A stretch of 64,000 nucleotides of DNA from Pagrus major (GCF_040436345.1 NC_133235.1:15356160-15420159); one strand, 5' to 3'; shown: positions 40,061 to 52,739, counted from the stretch's first letter. A program made the numbers and translations. The notes: generated by a model not told the origin, from the letters alone.

Positions 40061-40974
40061 GGAGCGCCCGAGGTCATTGTGTACATTTATCCCTGAGTCC
40101 TGTCTGCCAGGCAGCACTGACTCCCTCTGTGTGACCAGTGAAAATGCACAAGTTAATCTAAAGAAATCAAATTAAGCTTTATTAACACATAGGCTACACA
40201 ACTTTGGAGTTCTGAGGTGCCTACATCAAGAACGAGTCTAACAAATAGATGAATAGACTAAAGATGAATCTGATGACATCTGTTTTTTAGTATACAATGT
40301 GAACACCAAGTACTTTTACTTGTTTTTATTATTATTAATTTAAGCTATTGAAAAAAAAGACAATTTGTCATTGAAACTGTCATTAAAAAAACAGGAAGAC
40401 AACATTTTCTTTCTTTTCTGCAGTCACCTGTAGCCTAATTCATCAGTTATTTTGTCTTTAAGCTTGGACTGAAAATTACTTCTGGTAAAAACTAGAACCT
40501 TCAATTTCATTTCAGCTCTAGGACAGAATTTCATGCTGCTTAGGAGCAAGTCTACCTGACAGACAAAAATCGGGGCAAAAATCTGACATAAATACATCTA
40601 CAATGACAGTAAAAACAACTATGCTGCTTTTTTTATCTGTCTAAATCTGTCTTAAAACTTTCTTGTTTTATTTCAGCAACAGGAAGGATAAAAATGCAGA
40701 CACTAATTTGTAAACAAGTTTTATTGTTTCCATAATAGTACACAAAATAAGACAGATAAATGATTAATAACAGCCTATATTCTTTTCATGATATCAATCC
40801 AGATCAGGAGGTTTAGGCTACAAACGTTGCTAATTCTAGACAGTTTAAGCCTGAAATTTAGTGCAAGGAGAACCTGATCCAAATCGGTGTTTGGTTATAC
40901 TGCATAGGAATGAAATCAAAGTGTAACATAAGTTGTAAATGTTATTTTTATATGTCAGCTCAGGTGATGTAACA
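40061..40974. other. Space between cc2d1b promoter and EndoU 3' end
   Basis: An AT-rich gap between two minus-strand genes. It contains the 3' UTR of the EndoU gene with a minus-strand AATAAA at 40720-40725. Nothing else is recognised. Confidence 0.55.
40720..40725 (-). terminator. Candidate poly(A) signal of the EndoU gene
   Basis: tttatt on the + strand is AATAAA on the minus strand, 250 bases after the EndoU stop codon and the nearest clear signal. Confidence 0.5.
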
Positions 40975-43900
40975 TTACAAATCCCTGTTGTTGCTGCTGA
41001 GCAGTTTGGGATAGGACGTGCCGATGGATCGCCCGTGCCGATAGACAACCAGCTCCAGCATGTACTCGTCCACTTTCACCACCACAGATGTCATCTTGTC
41101 AGTCTCCATGAAGAAGATGATGGTGAAGAGAGCCACCTCAAACTCTGGACTGACGCCAATAAAGGAGCCACCGATTGGCTTCACCAAGCCTTTCCAGCTG
41201 AACTGCAGGTTCAGGACATGGTCATCTTCATCCGGCTATAAAACAGTAAAGAAAAAGGTTCATTAGGAGACTCATAGATGTATTGGTTGCTCCAGAAAAA
41301 AGGAAACCAGAGTGGTCAGTATTTTGACACAGTATTTTCTTACTGTATCTTTGTTGGCTCTTGCTTTGTAGCCTTTGTAGTCCACATGGTCGTGTTTTTC
41401 CTGCAGGTAGAACTGGACCCAGTTGTGAAGACCCATGACCTCCTGGCCATACTTGGTTTCTCCCACAAACACATGTTCAAATCCACAGGAATCCTCACTA
41501 TAATGAAAAGTGACAACATGTTCAAACATAGATTTATTAAGCGTCCATGTGTGCCCTCATTCATCCTGAGATCGAGTCCTTTTATTACTCTATTGCCTCT
41601 TATCTGCTGTGTTTGCATTTCCGATAAGATAACGGATGAGCACACACAAAAAGGTTAACACAACCTGTGACTCTTCTTTAAGAAACAGACTATTAAACAC
41701 ATCCAAATTATAACACATGCAATCTTAACATTTTTTTCAGCCTAACAAGCAAAATTGAAGTTTAACCCATCCACTCAGATTAAATAAGTAATTTCTTGAC
41801 CTTGGAAACAGCAACTTGACTAAAAAAAGATGTCTGACTCCCTCTGGAACAATGGCTCCCCCTGCTGTTATTTTGAAACTCACCCTCCATTCCTGTCTCT
41901 GTGGTAGAGGCGGAACCAGATGTCATACAGCTGTCTCTTGAACTGTGCTGTGTCTGACGGCGACTGCCCCTTCCTGACCAGATACTTGTGAGCACACTAC
42001 AAAGAAAACACAGACAGTATGCTGACATTTCTGGTCTTCAAGAACAGTATAGAAGAACCGAATAGGTCATGAAAAAAGGAAAGAAATTGCAAACAATGTA
42101 GGGAAACATCTTGTTTCATTTAGGACACAAGTTAAACAAGATAATTCATCCAATAGCAGTGCAAGTCAAGCATGTGTGTGAGTGTGTATGTATTACTGAT
42201 CTCAAATTGTTGCATTGTTACTGCATGTTTCTTTGATGGGATGCTATAAAATTAGAAAGTGACAAACATAGTGTGAAAAAAAAGAAAATGTGTTTTTTTA
42301 TGTCAGGAAAGCCTCAAAAAAATCAACAAAAAGCAAAGAAAAACATTGTTACGGACAGTTTACGGATTTGTCCTGTAACTTAATAATTATAAAAGGTGTC
42401 ACAGAGTTGAAAACAACAGTGGCGGACAGGAACATACAGCAGTAAATAATGGCTGATGCCTGATTTTGCAGGAGTCACCTTCATATAAATTTCATATTCT
42501 GACCAGAGTCTGTCAACATCTCTGGAGGTAATACGTTGTGTATACAGCTGCCGTGTAGTATCAGTGTGATGTTTGTTTGCTGATGATAGGTGTGTTAAAA
42601 AGATGACTCCCTCTCTCACAGCTACTGCACCTTCATAACATCAGTCTCCATGATGGAGTCGATAAAGAGCCTGTTCTCTTGAAGCTCCTCTGACGTCACC
42701 GTCTCTGATACACCTGTGGACGCCTCATAGTTGTCCAGCAAGTTGATGAAATCTGCATTAAAAAGAAAAGACATATGTTTGTAAAAAATCTGATGGTTCT
42801 AGCAGATGAGATCCTGGAAAAGAAGACATGAATGAAGTGCTTCTTACGTGCGTATGTCTCGATACTCTTGAGTTTGTCTTCGTTGACGTATGTGAAGAGC
42901 GGAGCCCTGGCCCTGTCTCTGGCATAGTTACTGCCCTGGGCCACATAACCTGCCCTCCCCTGAGTAAAACAAAGACACACACAGACATCAGCATGTTGCA
43001 ACTGAAAAAGGCAGGAAAAGTGACTCAGAGTTAGTTTTACTGGCCATTCCTTGCACAATCTATGAGGTTTTAACCACTGTGATTTAACTGTTAGGGTAAC
43101 ATAGAATGATACAAAATGCAGGAATACATAAATCAATTTTTATGTTGTTCATAAAGACAAAAACATCTATAATCTGTCTATAAATACCCATAAAACATCA
43201 TTTGAGGACATTTTTCTGTGTTTTATATCATCATAAACTGTCAGTCTTGGAGTTTTTAGCTGTTTTGGGGCTAAATAAAGCAATTTGAAGATGCATACTT
43301 GGGAATTCATTCCATTTTGCTGCAGGTGACTCTTCTGCACTGTGACTCCCCTCCAGATAGGGTTTGCACGTGTTAAAATCATGTGTATGTGTACAGACAC
43401 TTAGAAGGAATTTGACTCTGCTTTATATTGCTCTCAGTGTACTACACAGAAATAGACATACAGTAAGGAACAAGGATTATAAGAAGTGGACAAATAAGAT
43501 AAATAACGATAAAAACACAGAATGATATACTGTACAATAGCATGTGAAAAGAAGGTACTTGTGTGTACAGCATATTGAAAACACCGTGGCCAACACCATA
43601 GAAGTGCGTAAACAAGTCAACTGCCCTGTATGTGTATTTGTAAATGGCACAAGTAGTGCAAAGAAGCAACAGTAGTAGTGCAGAGAAATGAATAAATAAA
43701 GCTGGATTACATGCATGTATACGTGTCTACTTACGTTATACGAAGCGTGCAGGATATATATTGACTGACAGTGCATGATGACATGTACATGTAAAAATTG
43801 GTACATTTTAAACTGTTAAAATATAACCTAAAGTGGAAGTAACAGGATTTATGGACATTGTATAACTGATTCAACTTTAACCTGTTCCTTTGTACTGCAT

Positions 43901-46900
43901 GTATCTACAGATGAGTGTTCTGTATTGCAGAGAGGCCGTGATGGTGACAGACTTGTGGCACTGACCTGAAGGGAAATGATGTAATCAGTCCCCGGCCTGA
44001 GACGGTTGGTATCCAGATGCCAGAGTTGGTTAAACACCTCGGTGAGCTCCTGGCTAGCCTGTCCACTGTGAAAAGGCACAGAAAACAAACTTAAATTAAA
44101 GGGTAACTCCATCATTTTTACATATTAAGGGGGAAATATTAAGCTAATTTAGCTAATCAGGTTTATTATTTTATTTTGGGTTACTACTAGAATAGGTTTA
44201 CATGCTTTAGTGCTCAAAAAACACATTAGTTTTCTTTATACTGTCCAGTGCTGCAGCTTTGTATCCCCCCTCTGTCTGTTTTAGCTCCTGTCTCTTTTAA
44301 GGCTCCCCATTGAGAAGGAGACCTTGGCCCTTCTCTTGGCACCACAGCATTTCGAAGTGTACCTCGGGTCCAGTGTGGTGCCTACGGTCATGTTCTCCAA
44401 CCACAACCCACTTGTGTTTTTGAGTCAGATGCAGAACAGTAATCAGCGCTGGTCGTTATTAGTGCAGGACTTCAACATTGAGATCCGATATAAAAAGGGG
44501 TTAGACAACCTTATGGCTGACGCGCTGTCACGTTCTCACTGAATCAAATATTTATTAGGGGATAAATGTTTGATTTTCGGGTGGGAAGGTGTTATGACCC
44601 TGAGTCATTATTGTCTTCGTATTTGCTGCTGATCTGTCTCTCCTCCTCATTGTTGTGTGTGAGCAGTCTCTCTCTGAGTGTGTGTGTGTTTCTGATTGTG
44701 AACAGGTTGGACCAGCTGATTGGCTTGCTCAGCTTGATTGCTGACACAGGATTGGTCAGAGGGAGGACAGGAGCCCTTTTTGAACCACTGGCTGACTGCA
44801 ATCCCCCTCTCCACCAATCTTTCACTGACTAGTGTCTCTGTTTGTGATGTAAACCACTTGTGAGTAACTCAGCTGCAGTACAGTCTGGTACTTTGTAAAC
44901 AGACAGATGGTGTAGTAGCATAGTAGGAGGGAGAAGCCTTTTTCTTTGATAACCCTTTTTTCCTCCTGTTTATACTGATTTAGGAGTTAGGTAAGGATTT
45001 TGCCTTGTTCTCCCTCTGAAGAAAAATAAATGCTACTTTGACCGTAACTCCTCTGTGACACTGGCTTTCTTGGGAGTGAAAAGAATGGGGAGACGCACAT
45101 CATTTATGTCTTGGGTTCCCCTAGACCAGGGGCTTAACAACATATGCAGTAGACCTGTAATCACACTTTAATGTGTACAATTGTGCAGTTAACCTTTTAA
45201 GTACAGTAGTGGGGGTAGACAAAACTGAAACTGTACAACAAAATGAGTCTTTTTGTGACAGTGAAACATGCATTTTGCAGTCTGCTGGGGTTTTTGTTCT
45301 TCAGAGAGAAAATTCGGACAACAGACATTTTGACTTCATAGTGGGAAAAGCACAGCTGTTCCTTATAACGTTAACGACGCCTCTGTTTTATTCAAGTGTT
45401 CCAGTAAGTTGTGACAGTGAGCCAGCGTGCACAACACAATGACCCTGACACAAAAGCAGCTAAATGGAATTCAGCCATCGTTTTATAATTCACATCTGTG
45501 CTTTCCCGACTGAGACACTGGTTTAAAAAGTAACACATGCTCTCCATTCACAGAAATGATTAACTAATACCTGATAAGCTTCCAGTCCCCTTTTGATCGT
45601 CTTATTTTATCTGTGACTGACCAGAGTGAGTTTGAAAGTTCCCTTTGTGTCCCCACCACTGATTAATCAAATAAAACATGTGATAGTGCCGTTTATAGAA
45701 ACCTTCTTCTCATCATGGTGCCCTTTTAGGAGAATGTGTTTTTTTAAATTTTTTTTATTTTAAAATCCCTTCTAATCCCACAATGGGTTGATTAAATCAT
45801 TCAGATAAAAGACAGGAAGTTGCTGCCACATATCAAACTTAAACCATCCCCTGTTTATAAAACTCTTCCATGTGGCTCAGTTAGATAACAGTTCGTTTCA
45901 ACATGTTTCTTGGTATTTTGGGCCATTTTTGTATGAAGTACTATATATGCTGTTTGGTAGTTTAAACATAAAATTAAAGTTAGGGGCCGGTACACTCAAA
46001 TTACAAAAAATTACAATCCTCTCCTCCATGTAGTGCAGATGTTTTAATTAGCAGTTTTTTTAACAGAGTCTGGCCTGAAGCAATCTGTTGTTTTCTCCTC
46101 CCAGGGACCTGTTTTGCTCCTGGTGTTTTCTTTTGTTGTGCAAAACAATGCAACCAGAAAACCAACCGACCATTAAGGAAAACCTTGACTGCATTGAATG
46201 ACACCACCTCCATCATTAACTTGACTGCATGGCTCTAAACAACGGTTGTAACATGATAGACCAAAGAAAAACCTGACTTCCAGATGCTGTTTTGTGATGC
46301 CACTAACATTTGGTCACACAAATATGATTCGGGCTATAATGCGAGACCCTGTATTGTGTCTGCCTCACCTCATCTTCACTGTAAAGTGTCAGAAAATCAC
46401 AATAAAAGCCACACCCTTCCTGTCATATAAATACAGAGCTGATTTTTGTCACATTGGGAAAAAACCTTGAGTAAGAAGCATCAGACAGGAAGGAGCACAG
46501 TGATACAGAAACTTCTCTGTTCTTAAATTAGCCCGGGTACGAATGTGAATAACACAAGAGAGGAAGGCTTCAGTTTTATTGCAGCAGATGTCTCTTGCCA
46601 AGTATGTCCTGTTTGTTCTGTTGTATAATTCAGCCCACTAATGACTAGCAGACTTTGCTGCACTCACATACAAACAGACCTCACACCAACTCTACAAACC
46701 TGCAATCTTCACTGGGAACAGCTGTTGCACTGAACCAAAAAGGACATTTGTGTTTTGGAATAAACAGGGCAAAGAACATTCACATGTTTACTTTATCTCG
46801 ACATTAACATCAAGAGACACCTGAAGAAGAATCGTATTTCACTTTAACTAATGTTTACAGCAAATATTTCAGTCTTGAAAGGAAACAAAGGGTCGAAAAG

Positions 46901-47015
46901 TGGCTGGAAGTGTCACTCAGCTGTTAAAAACATGCACATTACAAACACAAAAGATATTTTTTTTTAAATTTAAGTAATTCTGATCCGTCTCATCAAAGAC
47001 TTACCCTCTTGCCAT
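40975..47015 (-). CDS. Poly(U)-specific (EndoU/XendoU-family) endoribonuclease
   Basis: Spliced minus-strand CDS, 7 exons: 47015-47005, 44065-43966, 42959-42848, 42752-42631, 41996-41884, 41497-41344, 41235-40975. It encodes 290 residues. All the catalytic residues known from Xenopus XendoU are present one position earlier: E160, H161, E166, H177 and K223 ([24 protein letters not shown]). [17 protein letters not shown] block near the C-terminus is also typical. Known activity: Mn-dependent cleavage at uridylates leaving 2',3'-cyclic phosphate ends. The protein starts MARGGQASQEL with no signal peptide and no somatomedin-B domains, unlike mammalian ENDOU. It therefore resembles the short fish endouC/endouD type; I cannot tell which. 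The first exon carries only 11 coding bases, so the start depends on that small exon; phase and splice sites agree. Confidence 0.9.
44066..47004. other. EndoU gene intron 1
   Basis: A 2.9 kb intron between the mini start exon and exon 2. It contains MITE-like sequence around 44095-44300 (aaagggtaactccatc at its left), into which the LTR element 44303-45060 is joined. From 45061 to 47004 I see no gene or clear repeat. Confidence 0.5.
44303..45060 (+). mobile_element. 5'-truncated Ty3/gypsy-superfamily retrotransposon: RNase H remnant, PPT and 3' LTR
   Basis: A 240-base remnant (44303-44542) encodes the end of a gypsy-type RNase H ([35 protein letters not shown]) and then a stop. A purine-rich tract at 44578-44589 is followed by an apparent 471 bp LTR, 44590-45060. 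The LTR starts TGTTATGAC, ends TGTGACA and has AATAAA near 45026. The RNase H remnant lacks a few residues and has an altered catalytic-region motif (SNHNP). The copy sits in intron 1 of the EndoU gene, antisense to it. No upstream gag, protease or full reverse transcriptase is seen. Confidence 0.75.
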
Positions 47016-47019
47016 GTTT

Positions 47020-47230
47020 CTTTTCAGTGGAAAAACGTCTCTAACTTTTCATCCTCTCAGACAACTACCGTCTCATGCGAACAGTTATCCGAGCTGTCAA
47101 TCACGACGTTGCCAAGGAAAGGAGCCAATCACAAGACAGGAAAACGTCCACGCCCCTCCCCTCTCTCGTAACGGGGGCGGGTCCCACCTTGTGGGCGTAT
47201 TAATAGTGTAGGAGGGCTCACTGTAAACAA
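47020..47230 (-). promoter_or_regulatory. Probable promoter of the EndoU gene
   Basis: A short GC-richer block upstream of the minus-strand start codon, with a GC box (gggggcggg, 47173-47181). The placement is inferred from position only. Confidence 0.4.
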
Positions 47231-48420
47231 TGTGGGCTCTTCATAGAGGTGAAGTCATGATCACAGAGGACAGAAACACTTGAGACTAGTTTTGATAAAT
47301 GATTTGGCTTAGAAATAGTAATTAGATTGTAATTTCTGCATCCTGAGTCGCAGCAAATTAATTTTAAATGAAGCTAGAAATAGTCTAACTAACATAAAGG
47401 CCCAGGGGTTCACTGGACTGACAGAATAAACTGAAGCTTCTTATAACAAGGGGTTGGATTTAGTCAGTGATGGAATGTAGCTAAGTACATATACTCAAGT
47501 ACTGTATTTAAGTACAATATTGAGGTACTTGCAGGCTACTTTACTTGAGTATTTCCATTTTCTGCTGCTTTATACTTCCATTCCACTCCAATTTGGAGGC
47601 AAAGGTTGTGCTTTCACTCCACTAGATTTATTTGATAACTTTAGTTACTTTCTACTTTGCAGACTGCATGCTGCATCAGAGCCAGCATGATGTATTTTTA
47701 AGCACAATTTGTTTAATCTACAATCAGATAAAAAACAAACACTAATGTCAATGACCAGAAAAATGCTGAATATCTAAAAACTTGTGGTATACGGTAAATG
47801 CAATACATATATGTAAATACAGGCCTATGTATTATTTTCTTTTACTTGTACTTTTGATTTTTATTATTTTGTTGCCAGATAGTTATATTTGATACTTAAA
47901 CAAATTTGATATCAGATACTTTAAGACTTACTCAAGTGCTATTCATAGGGCTGACCTATGACCTTTGGGTACTTTTTACAGCACAGGAGTTAGTGGTTTC
48001 TGTTATTGTACATGAGAAGTTATATGTCATATATGTAAAACGCTTAACTCTTAACCCACAAACATTTAATAATTTAATCTCATATAAGGAAATAGAATAA
48101 CAAACAGATTACAATAATACAAAATAAATAACAACAACAATAATAGATTAATAAATTAAACAAATATTTGTTGTTATTTTGTATTATTATCTATAATTAT
48201 TATTTTAAAAAAGAATAAAATTAAATACAAAAACACATTTGATTATATTATATGTTTGAGTCATACAAATGCCAATTTGACTTAATAAATGTAAAGCTTT
48301 CGTCAGAGTGACAAATCTATGACATTAACTTTGAGGTTTTTGAAAACATCTCAAGTCAAAATAAATCCTTCTCAGATTTTGAGGTGTTTGGGGCTTTTAT
48401 TTTGAAAACCACTATCCACC
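47231..48420. other. Space between the divergent EndoU and pak1ip1 genes
   Basis: Holds repeat R2 copy B and an AT-rich stretch (48100-48300). No gene is seen. Confidence 0.5.
47465..47946 (+). repeat. Interspersed repeat family R2, copy B
   Basis: Starts cagtgatggaatgtagctaa, carries ttccattttctgctgcttta and actccactagatttattt, and ends tactttaagacttactcaag. The order is colinear with copies A and C. Confidence 0.75.
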
Positions 48421-48434
48421 CGATAGAAGGAAGT

Positions 48435-48667
48435 AGACCTTTGCGCAGGCGCAGCAGCAGCACGCGTAATTTTGGAGTTTAGATACTTGTAGATTTTCAT
48501 GTTTAGATAGGTTCACAACGCCGTTTACCTTGTTTTTTTGTCTTTCATGCTTCTCTTGTGGGTCTCTGCTTGAACTTTTAACAGCTGTTGCGACAAAATT
48601 TACGCAGAAAAAGCTGAAGTTTAACCAAAGCTAACTGGCTAGCTAGCTTAGCCCTACGAGTGGCAGC
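48435..48667 (+). promoter_or_regulatory. pak1ip1 promoter and 5' UTR with NRF1 site
   Basis: tgcgcaggcgca at 48442-48453 is a strong NRF1-type motif 215 bases before the pak1ip1 ATG. NRF1 commonly drives housekeeping and ribosome-biogenesis genes, which suits the product. No TATA box is seen. Confidence 0.55.
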
Positions 48668-51600
48668 ATGGCAGCTGTACTGGAGCTGGTTGCTGGGAGC
48701 TACGAGCAGGTCACCATGGGGTACCGAGTGAAGACTGATGAGAAAGTAAGATGGAGTGTCTAATTTTGTAGCTGTGTATGATCTTCAATAGCTAAAACTA
48801 GTCTGTGTCGTATTTTCTGTTCTCTTGCACTTCACAACCTAAACTGAGCTGTCCCTGGTGTTGATGGGTAGTCCTTAAGGGCAACAACAACAACCTGTGT
48901 GTCATACTGTGATCAAAGGTTTAATGTTTTCTAGTTTAATGTTTTCATTTGATGATTTTTCTCCTATAAATTGCACTCTCGGAAACCCAAATCCTATGTT
49001 TTTTCAGCGTTCAGTAAGATGCCAGTCACTTCATATCTTTGTGTTTGTCACACAGGAGTGGACAGCAAAGGCACACTTCACAAATCACGCCCACATAGCA
49101 TCTATATCAGCTGTTGCAGCCAGTGAGAAGTTTGTGGTCACAGGTAGTAAAGATGAGACCATCCAGGTGTACGACATGAAGAAGAAAATTGAACATGGAG
49201 CTTTGCTGCATCATGACGGTGAGATTGTTGGTTTGATTCCCACAGGGGCCTTTTAAAGATGTTTCACAATGTTTTTTGCCGGTGTTAATATTCATGTGAC
49301 AAATACCTTTAACTTTGTTCATGAAAGATATCAAGAATGCAGTAGAGAGAGGATATATGGAGGGTCAGAAAGGACATGTTTAAAGACAATGTTTTTTAAC
49401 GTTATACCAGCCACCTTTTATTCATTGAGTACCATTATTGCCTTTAGAAAGTAACGAAAAATGTCCGATCTCGCAATGTTAAAGAAAGTGAGAAGAAATT
49501 CCTGTCTATTGTGGGCCGAGACCTATCCAACCAACTTTCGTGGAAATCTGTTCACTAGTTTATGTGTAATCCTGCCGACAAACCAACCACCGGCTGAAAA
49601 CATAACGTCAATGACAGCGGTAGAAATAAAGGTACATTTCTTGAGAAAATTACTGCTTTATTTTGTGACTTTGATATTCACTTTTCCTGCAAGTTTTGAC
49701 TCTTGTTTGTCTTCTACAAATTCAGAAGAAAACATAAATAACTACTTGTGTCCATAACCGTATAATTGAGTAGACGTAATGTGTGGGTTTTTAGATTTTT
49801 TCCCATAATTTTATTTATTTGTGTTGAAATCCATTGGTATTCTCTTTCAAATCAAACTTTATTCTATATAAAGTAAAAAAAAAAAGTAAAAAGTAAAATT
49901 AAAAGTCTATATAAAGCAACTTTTTGGCAAATCAAAATGCATTGTTTTTACAAGTGATTTCGGAAAAAAAGGGATATTATGAAAACAAAAACTGGCTTAG
50001 AGACTTATGCATACCAATTGCAGTAAGATGAATACCTAAAATAACAAAAGATAAATAATAAAAAATAAAAGTCTGAATTTCGGTACATTTTTCCAGACAG
50101 CTTCAAAGACTTTATTCACTGGAACAAATAGTGTAAAAAAAGTCTGAGAAGTGTTGACCTTGTTTACCGAAATAAACAACACTCCTGGCTTGTAGTCTGC
50201 ACACCTGACCCAAACCTCTCTTTATTGCACAGGCACCATCACCTGCCTGGAGTTTTACGGTTCTACTCACTTACTGAGCGGAGCAGAGGATGGACTCTTA
50301 TGTGTGTGGACCACGAAGAAATGGGAGTGTCTGAAAAGCATCAGAGCTCACAAGTAAGCACACAGAGAGGCTCTGAGATGTTTGTGCGATTGTGATCCAT
50401 GTCTTGTATTTTGTAAGTAATATGTTGACTCCACTCCTTTTCCTCAGAGGCTCTGTCACGTCGCTGTCCGTCCATCCGTCTGGGAAACTTGCACTCACAG
50501 TTGGGACAGATAAGACTCTCAGGTAAAACTCACAGCTCTACTGGAAAATCTGTGAGGCAGATGATTATCGAATTAAAGTGGAATCGAAAATGACTGTTAA
50601 ATCTGTTTATCCTGTAGAACTTGGAATCTCGTTAACGGAAGATCAGCCTTCATCAAAAACATAAAACAGAGTAAGCCTCCTCTTGGACTGTTGAAGTTCT
50701 TTGACCAGATTTATTAAGTCTGAAATGACTGAAACCTCTTTTTCTCTGCACTCTTCACAGATGCACACATTGTCAAATGGTCGCCAGACGGGGATAAATA
50801 TGTGGTCGTGGTGAATGACAAAATGGATGTCTACAACCTGGAGACGGCCTCTGTGACAGGAACGATAACAAACCCCAAGAGGATCTCATCTGTTAAGTTC
50901 TTAAATGTGAGTTCTCTGAATATAGCCCTATTCACACTAGAGTAGGCTAGACTAGAAAAACGCTCTTGTCCAGCTGGAGCAGGAACGCACATCAATAAAA
51001 CAAAGATCTAGTATATCCTGTGGACCTCTAGTCATTTGTAATAATTGCGGAGGATGTCTTTGGTCTTAATCCTGTCGTATCTGCCACATCGGTAATTTGT
51101 AAAGTAAAAATTCCATCGCAAACACAGCCGAGCGGGAACTAACACACCATCTGATTGTGTTTCAGAACTCCATCCTCGCCGTCGCAGGAGACGATGAAAT
51201 TGTGAGGATGTGTGACATTGAAAATCAGGAATGGCTGTGTGAGTTTAAGGCTCATGAAACCAGGTATGTTCATTTTCCTTGTTTTTACTTCACAGATCCA
51301 CCATGTATGTCTGAAAGGTTATTAGGTGCAAGTGTTAGGAGCTGCATTTCTAAAAAGGTATTTCTGATGCTGAGAAGTTGGCTGCGCTTGTGTTTGTGTT
51401 ATTTAAATGCTAGGAAACACAGATTTTTATTGCTAAAATTATACCACAGCATCTTCATGTCTCAGGAGTATTAATGATATTTCTTGTGCTGTATTGGTGG
51501 AAAAGTTAGTGAACAAATGTCCCTTCTTTTTGTGATTACAGAGTAAAAGCCGTTGACAGTTTCATGATGGAGGATTACTGCGTGATGGTGACGGCTTCAA

Positions 51601-52347
51601 ATGACGGATTCATCAAAATGTGGAAACTCCATCTCAAAGAGGCACGTCTCTAGTGTTATTTATGAGCATTTGAGTGGAAACCACTGACTTCTGTCAACCA
51701 AGTCCTTTCAACATTAACTATGCAACGACTGTCTATTTTAAAATAACCTTTCTCTTGGTGTCATAACCTGTAGACGTATATTTACTTAACAGCACAATAC
51801 TCACATTAAGATATTCAGATATAATAAGACACGTGTAGTATAATGATGTTGTTTTTACCTGCCAAGCTGCTGTTGACCTATCAAAATCCTCCTGCTGCCC
51901 AACAGGAGCTGGAGTCTCCCACTCTCCTCGGGGAAGTGAACACATCAGCCAGATTGACGTGCCTCGCTGTGTGGAAACCTTCTTCAGTGCCTTCTTCAAC
52001 CACTGCTGAGGAACCAGCAGCTAAGGCAACAACATCTCAAGGTAGTTTTCCTCATCATCATGTTATGAAGAGAGATTTGAGCTGTAGATATATGCAGGTA
52101 TATTTAGGTGTTTTGGTAGTTTAAACAGGAATGATGCACCATAGGTAGTTCAGCTTTCTCCTAGGATCTAGATAAAATTAGGGCTGCCTCAGTTCAATAT
52201 TTTCTGTGTAACACCCTCTGTTTGCTCCTGTCCACAGAACTTGCTCGGGAGCTTTTGAGGACAAAGAGAGTCCGAATTGCAACAGAAGAAGTCATTCTAG
52301 AAGATGAGAGCAAACCCAAAAAGAAGAAGGAAGACGGTGGAAAATAA
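48668..52347 (+). CDS. pak1ip1: pak1ip1, WD40 nucleolar protein (PAK1-interacting protein 1, yeast Mak11 orthologue)
   Basis: Spliced CDS, 10 exons: 48668-48745, 49056-49218, 50233-50353, 50448-50522, 50618-50670, 50761-50906, 51166-51263, 51542-51641, 51906-52041, 52238-52347. It encodes 359 residues (human 392, with a longer basic tail). WD40 blades include VVTGSKDETIQVYDMKKK, LLSGAEDGLLCVW, ALTVGTDKTLRTWNLV and VTASNDGFIKMWKL. The C-terminus is lysine-rich (KPKKKKEDGGK), consistent with nucleolar localisation. Known roles: 60S ribosomal subunit assembly and inhibition of PAK1 kinase. All introns are GT-AG except the one after 51641, which appears to be GC-AG. A poly(A) signal lies at 52527-52532. 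The match to human PAK1IP1 is close throughout, so I am confident of the identity. Confidence 0.96.
49325..49640 (+). repeat. Dispersed repeat fragment in pak1ip1 intron 2
   Basis: The phrases cgtggaaatctgttcact, gtgtaatcctgccgacaaac and ggctgaaaacataac resemble, from memory, a short repeat widespread in fish genomes. The class is unknown to me. It has no coding continuity. Confidence 0.4.
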
Positions 52348-52526
52348 AATGAAAATTAAAAAATGTTTTATTATTCATGGACTGTTTTATTTGTTTACGT
52401 GTGTTTGCTCTTTGTGGTTGCCACAGGGAGGTGATAAAGTAGAGATGTTAAGCACAGATTTTATGAATATGTTTGCTGTCAACATTGAAAAGAAAAAAAG
52501 TGCCAATGCAAAATGAGATGGGCAAC

Positions 52527-52532
52527 AATAAA
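52527..52532 (+). terminator. pak1ip1 poly(A) signal
   Basis: AATAAA 180 bases after the pak1ip1 stop, in the sequence caacaataaagatg. This gives a short 3' UTR. Confidence 0.65.
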
Positions 52533-52739
52533 GATGTTTTATAATCCATGCGCTGCTTTTTATCCTGAGTTACATGGTCAAACATGCATTTACTCATGGT
52601 TACCACAAGGGGGAGATAAAGCATGACTGCTGATTGTAATTCTTTTAAGGATCTACTGGTATTTGCTGTCTTTGAGTGTGGCAAAATAGTTAGTAATCAG
52701 TTATCTGGCATTGCTTTCTCCCTTTCACTATGGTGAGGA

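Noticed and set aside
42696-43136. 146-codon minus-strand frame
   Set aside because: It runs through two EndoU exons and the intron between them. The exon parts are real in their own frames; the rest is intron.
44303-44542. A host gene encoding an RNase H-like protein
   Set aside because: It is the tail of a retrotransposon polyprotein, followed at once by a PPT and LTR, and it lacks upstream coding sequence.
51157-51474. 105-codon frame in pak1ip1
   Set aside because: Only the first part (51166-51263) is exon; the rest is read-through past a good gtatg donor.
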